In this document: positions 60,882 through 64,000 of the stretch, piece after piece
How positions within the stretch are numbered: the stretch's first letter is position 1
Layout: each line of letters begins with the position of its first letter
NCBI GenBank assembly: GCA_009192285.1
Contig: CM018608.1
Location: 886,201-950,200, forward strand
DNA from: Morchella semilibera
Taxonomy: Eukaryota > Ascomycota > Pezizomycetes > Pezizales > Morchellaceae
Direction of reading: 5' to 3'
DNA: 64,000 bases
Position numbers and translations under genes: made by a program
Notes under the pieces: model-generated
What the model was told of the DNA's origin: nothing
Database searches by the model: none
Seen by the model: only the letters and a program-made list of their open reading frames with translations

Positions 60882-61690
60882 TGGGACCTGTTGTTTATGT
60901 AATAGTATTTGAAATTTTGATAACCTATCCTAAGGATACCCTTTGTAAGAAAATTGTTAATATTATTGCATGTGTCATCGTAGGCTAATTGATACCAAAG
61001 ATCGACCACAATGTTCGGGAAATGGTGCCTTTAGACATACTTCGTATGCATGTTCATACCCAGTTCAACAATTGATACACGTATAGAGGTGGAAATAATC
61101 TAATAGAACTTGAACCCGTCGTTGGGGGCGCAGAACTGAATTGGCCGGTAGATTGGCATCCAAACTCTATAATCCTTGTATGCATGAAAAACATTAGGCA
61201 CGAGGCATGAGCTCCTGGGAAATTTCAACGGCCGGTAATGCGCCACAAATGGCTATATAATTCCGGCAGTAGGTATTTGTATCAGGAATTCTGTTAGGCA
61301 CTGACAGTATCTTAGCAACAAATTCTTCAGGCCCCCTTTGATAAGGTACAGTTTGGTTGGTTCCCCCGACGTCCGGGTTTCGCGCAGAACGCATCCCTTT
61401 CGAACATATGAGCCCAAAACATGAGTATATGGCACTTCGAAGCATCTAGGTAACGCGTTGGACCGGGAACTCGTCAAACGCAGAAACCTGTCGCATCGCA
61501 ACTAGTAGAACTCCATACAAAATCCATTGAACTGAATAATCGAACAACCATCACAGGAGAAAGGTGGGGTTGAGATCGTTATGAAGATTTATTCTTTTAT
61601 GTGAGAACCATCTCAAAGGAATTCTGACTCAAATATCTTAAAAGCTGGTGGAGATATGTTATAGTGCTGATCTCTCCATACAAGTGTTTG

Positions 61691-61854
61691 TATCCCTTAG
61701 TCTGTCAGTAAAATGCTGACCCCCCAAGAAGAAGAAGCAAATCTAGTGTGGCTTTACTTAAAGATCCCGTTATCTCCCTTATCAAATAATAGATCTTCCA
61801 TACAAATTCAATTCCTCTATTATAGAGGGGTCAGCATTGACAGACTAACGGATA
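61691..61854. mobile_element. TA-flanked TIR mini-element, family A copy 2 (inverse orientation)
   Basis: The termini TCCCTTAGTCTGTC and, inverted, TCCGTTAGTCTGTC are followed by ATGCTGACCCC arms. TA lies at 61691-61692 and 61853-61854, giving a unit of about 160 bp. Reverse-complemented, its core aligns with the element at 10420, sharing TTATTTGATAAGGGAGATAA, then AGTAAAGCCACAC and AATTTGTATG, roughly 80 percent identical overall by eye. It has no coding capacity. Confidence 0.8.
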
Positions 61855-63030
61855 GATATGAGTTTCTAATTTGACTGTTTCTTCGCGAGTTTTTAAGCAA
61901 ATTTTCCCCTTAAACATGGAGGAGTATCCTTTTTAATAGGCGATTCTGCCTATGTAGATGGTATCTAGATTCATATGGTTTTTGGGTTTTACCACAAGTG
62001 CTGGTTCTTCAGATTTTGGCGACAGGTTGCTTCGTCTGACAGGGTTATGTACCCAAGTCCTCCGGGGTAATGCACTAGCTACATCCATACATACCATACC
62101 GTTATACAGGCTATCAACTTGGGTCAGTGCATAAGTCTAAGACACATATCGTTTGAGAAGGGGCTCGCCGATAAGTAACCGAGAAACCCTACACATTTGG
62201 CCGGTCGGTCGGAAGTCTCGCTCCTGCCACAACCCTAGGATGAGATCCCCAGACAACTCTTTTAATTTGCGTATCTACATACTCTAATTGCAGCCAAGGC
62301 ATATTAGGCACGTATACATTGTGATAGCGGCAAAGGGTCGGGGAAAGAGAGTTCCTAACTGCTTGAATACCCGTTTTGAACCGGTGAGATACTTTTGTGG
62401 TGGCAGTCATGCCGGTGCAGATGGCCCAGGATTATATTAACACCGGAGCTTTCATAACCGCCCGCCGATAAACACCGTCGTGAACCCATGGATCAAACCG
62501 CCTCCCAACTGAGTGACGTAAATATCTTTTCACTTTCGCTGTATCTTCATAATTTAGGATATTCTTACCTATACAATATCTTCAACTGTTAGCTAGATAG
62601 AGCGGTGGCTATGGCTTCGACAAGGGGATTCGTGATTATATACCTAGGCAACATTGTACAAACAGTAAATATGCAATACCCTCATGAGTTGATTTCTCAA
62701 GTACGGTGTGCATGTGACTGAAGCGAGCAAATACAGGTAGTCCGGTGAGGGGCACCCTGGTTGAACTTTCCCTGGTTGAGATATGTATCGAAAATGCTAA
62801 GATGTAGTGTTCAACTACTTGGAGGTCAGAAAGGCAAGGATGCACGGGGAAGATCAACAACCTGCCGTCCATGGTAGTCAAAGGGGATGTTTGCCTTGTG
62901 ACCACAGTTGTTTCAAGGCCGACCCTTGTGGATGAGTAATTAAGTGGTGGCAGTACTACTGTGTACCTCTTGTCCTGAGAAATGCACCGTCAATCATGAG
63001 CAAACCGTTTTGATTTAGAAACTCTGGAGA

Positions 63031-63283
63031 TATTGTTGGTTGTCAAAAATAACCGGAAATCTTCGTTGCAACCAAAATTTGTATGGGGATGCAACTTCAA
63101 CATTGCCTTCCACCACAACCATAAGAGAAATAAGACAAGGGATTTCAATTCTATGATCCTCAATAGTTATATGGTCTAGGGTTTTAATACGGGCTCAAGC
63201 ATTGTATGTTCAAAATTTGGTTGTTGTAGGCTATTTGCTTGGTTGTAAGGCTGTTTTCCGGTTATTTTTGACACCCCACAATA
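63031..63283. mobile_element. TA-flanked TIR mini-element, about 249 bp
   Basis: TTGTTGGTTGTCAAAAATAA then CCGGAAA is mirrored at the right end (TTGTGGGGTGTCAAAAATAA then CCGGAAA in inverse orientation), and a CAACCAA segment continues the arms. TA lies at 63031-63032 and 63282-63283. The interior is AT-rich with no open frame. It sits about 250 bp downstream of the gene at the right edge. Confidence 0.7.
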
Positions 63284-63531
63284 CCAACTTCGTTACAAGG
63301 AGTATGAGAGTAATGTTTGTAATAATCCTTTTTGTACAAAGCTATATTAATATTTTAAACATACCTTATTATACATGTTTAATTCAGTGTAAAGAAAGAA
63401 ATATATGTAATGATCGACAGGCAGATATCCAACAAACTTTAAAAGAAAATATTTGTGATGTGTAGAACTTTAAGAGGGAATAATCATAATGATAATACAC
63501 CAAGAATATTTGCAAACGAAACGCCCCGCGT

Positions 63532-64000
63532 TCAAATTTGTGTAGTTGAAAGAAAACGACTCCCCCGATATGTCCTTGAAATATCGAAAATAGAATTTCC
63601 AGTAACATCTGTGTTTAAAATATTAGATATTAATCAAAAAAAAAACTATTGTAAAAAAGTCACTTACCATCTCTCAAGCCGCTCGTAAAGTCATTTGGAC
63701 TATCCCACTCTGGGTTATCAAGCCATTCGCCGCTCGGCCTTGGAACTCGTGGCCAGAACTGAAGATTCGACGCCGGGGCAAGTTCAGGACGCTGCCTCAA
63801 CCGCTCGGATATCCGGTCGCCCCAGGCTATGTTGGAATCATATCTATACCATGATTTTGATTGGCTAGCCCAAGTAACGATGCCCAAGTCTAATGTCCCT
63901 GAGCCCTTTGCTACCTTTGAAACTGCATCTGAAAGTTCAAATTGCCATGTTTTTTGCGAATTCAAGCAGAGGAGCTTGAGCTGCGGCGTGAAAGATATTA
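63532..64000 (-). CDS. 3' part of an unrecognised spliced gene (runs off the window)
   Basis: Partial gene; I do not recognise the product. The visible exon runs from the window edge to 63668 and ends in a perfect GTAAGT donor. A 59-nt AT-rich intron ends in ACACAG, and a last exon (63608-63532) ends in TGA in the matching phase. The visible 135 or so residues are hydrophilic and rich in Trp, Ser, Pro and Arg, with W-Q-F-E-L-S-D-A, S-W-Y-R-Y-D-S-N and W-P-R-V-P-R-P-S-G-E-W near one another. No signal peptide or membrane segment is visible, but the N-terminus is missing. The splice phase and uninterrupted frame support a real gene. Confidence 0.55.

Larger units (their letters stand above)
55702..63531. 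other. Gene-poor spacer of about 7.8 kb
   Basis: No complete gene is supported. It holds a TAC trinucleotide tract (55738-55793), a poly(A) run near 56376-56395, a poly(T) run at about 57630-57647, a CA repeat (58891-58917) and the TIR elements at 60722, 61691 and 63031. Between 59.9 and 62.9 kb several minus-strand open frames have protein-like composition but are broken by stops and frame changes, perhaps a decayed gene. Confidence 0.45.

Noticed and set aside
63455-63688. 77-codon plus-strand frame with protein-like composition
   Set aside because: It lies opposite the predicted last exon and intron of the minus-strand edge gene, whose splice phase fits better.
1-64000. CRISPR arrays, prokaryotic operons or phage genes
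   Set aside because: Introns, TATA-type promoters and the gene families show a eukaryotic fungal genome; no regularly spaced repeats of CRISPR type were seen.

Overview
The window is eukaryotic and fits a filamentous ascomycete (Pezizomycotina). Protein-coding genes carry short GT-AG introns of 47 to 69 nt, some with CTAAC-type branch sites. There is a Zn2Cys6 regulator with a fungal-specific middle domain, a Yap-like bZIP protein, and TATA boxes and CT-rich leaders upstream of small genes. The class cannot be fixed from sequence alone. The long gene-poor spacers would suit a repeat-expanded genome.

The genes fall into islands. Island 1 (1.6-15.8 kb) holds a large fungal alpha/beta-hydrolase (+), the oligosaccharyltransferase subunit Wbp1 (-, four exons), the DEAD-box ribosome-assembly helicase Dbp6 (+, two exons, head to head with Wbp1) and a 913-residue Zn2Cys6 transcription factor (-, six exons). 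A possible 66-codon gene lies between Wbp1 and Dbp6. At 41.2-42.7 kb is a single intronless gene for a mitochondrial seryl-tRNA synthetase (-). At 54.7-55.7 kb is a two-exon bZIP factor (+). The last 0.5 kb holds the 3' end of an unrecognised spliced gene (-).

The spacers (15.8-41.2, 42.7-54.7 and 55.7-63.5 kb) contain almost no convincing long genes. They do hold three small candidate genes: a 98-residue membrane protein (17.9 kb), a TATA-driven, signal-peptide-bearing cysteine-rich protein built from a duplicated 23-residue module (19.1-19.5 kb), and a 50-residue Cys/His protein resembling fungal small zinc-finger proteins (32.0 kb).

The spacers are also rich in short terminal-inverted-repeat elements of about 110-250 bp flanked by TA. 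Two copies, at 10.4 and 61.7 kb and in opposite orientation, belong to one family. At least five other unrelated elements of the same style occur. The spacers are further marked by the palindrome TACATGTA, long poly(C)/poly(G) tracts, microsatellites and two degenerate tRNA-like relics.

The recognised housekeeping genes serve N-glycosylation in the ER (Wbp1), 60S ribosome assembly (Dbp6) and mitochondrial translation (SerRS). Nothing suggests a co-regulated metabolic cluster. The most unusual object is the duplicated-exon cysteine-rich secreted protein.
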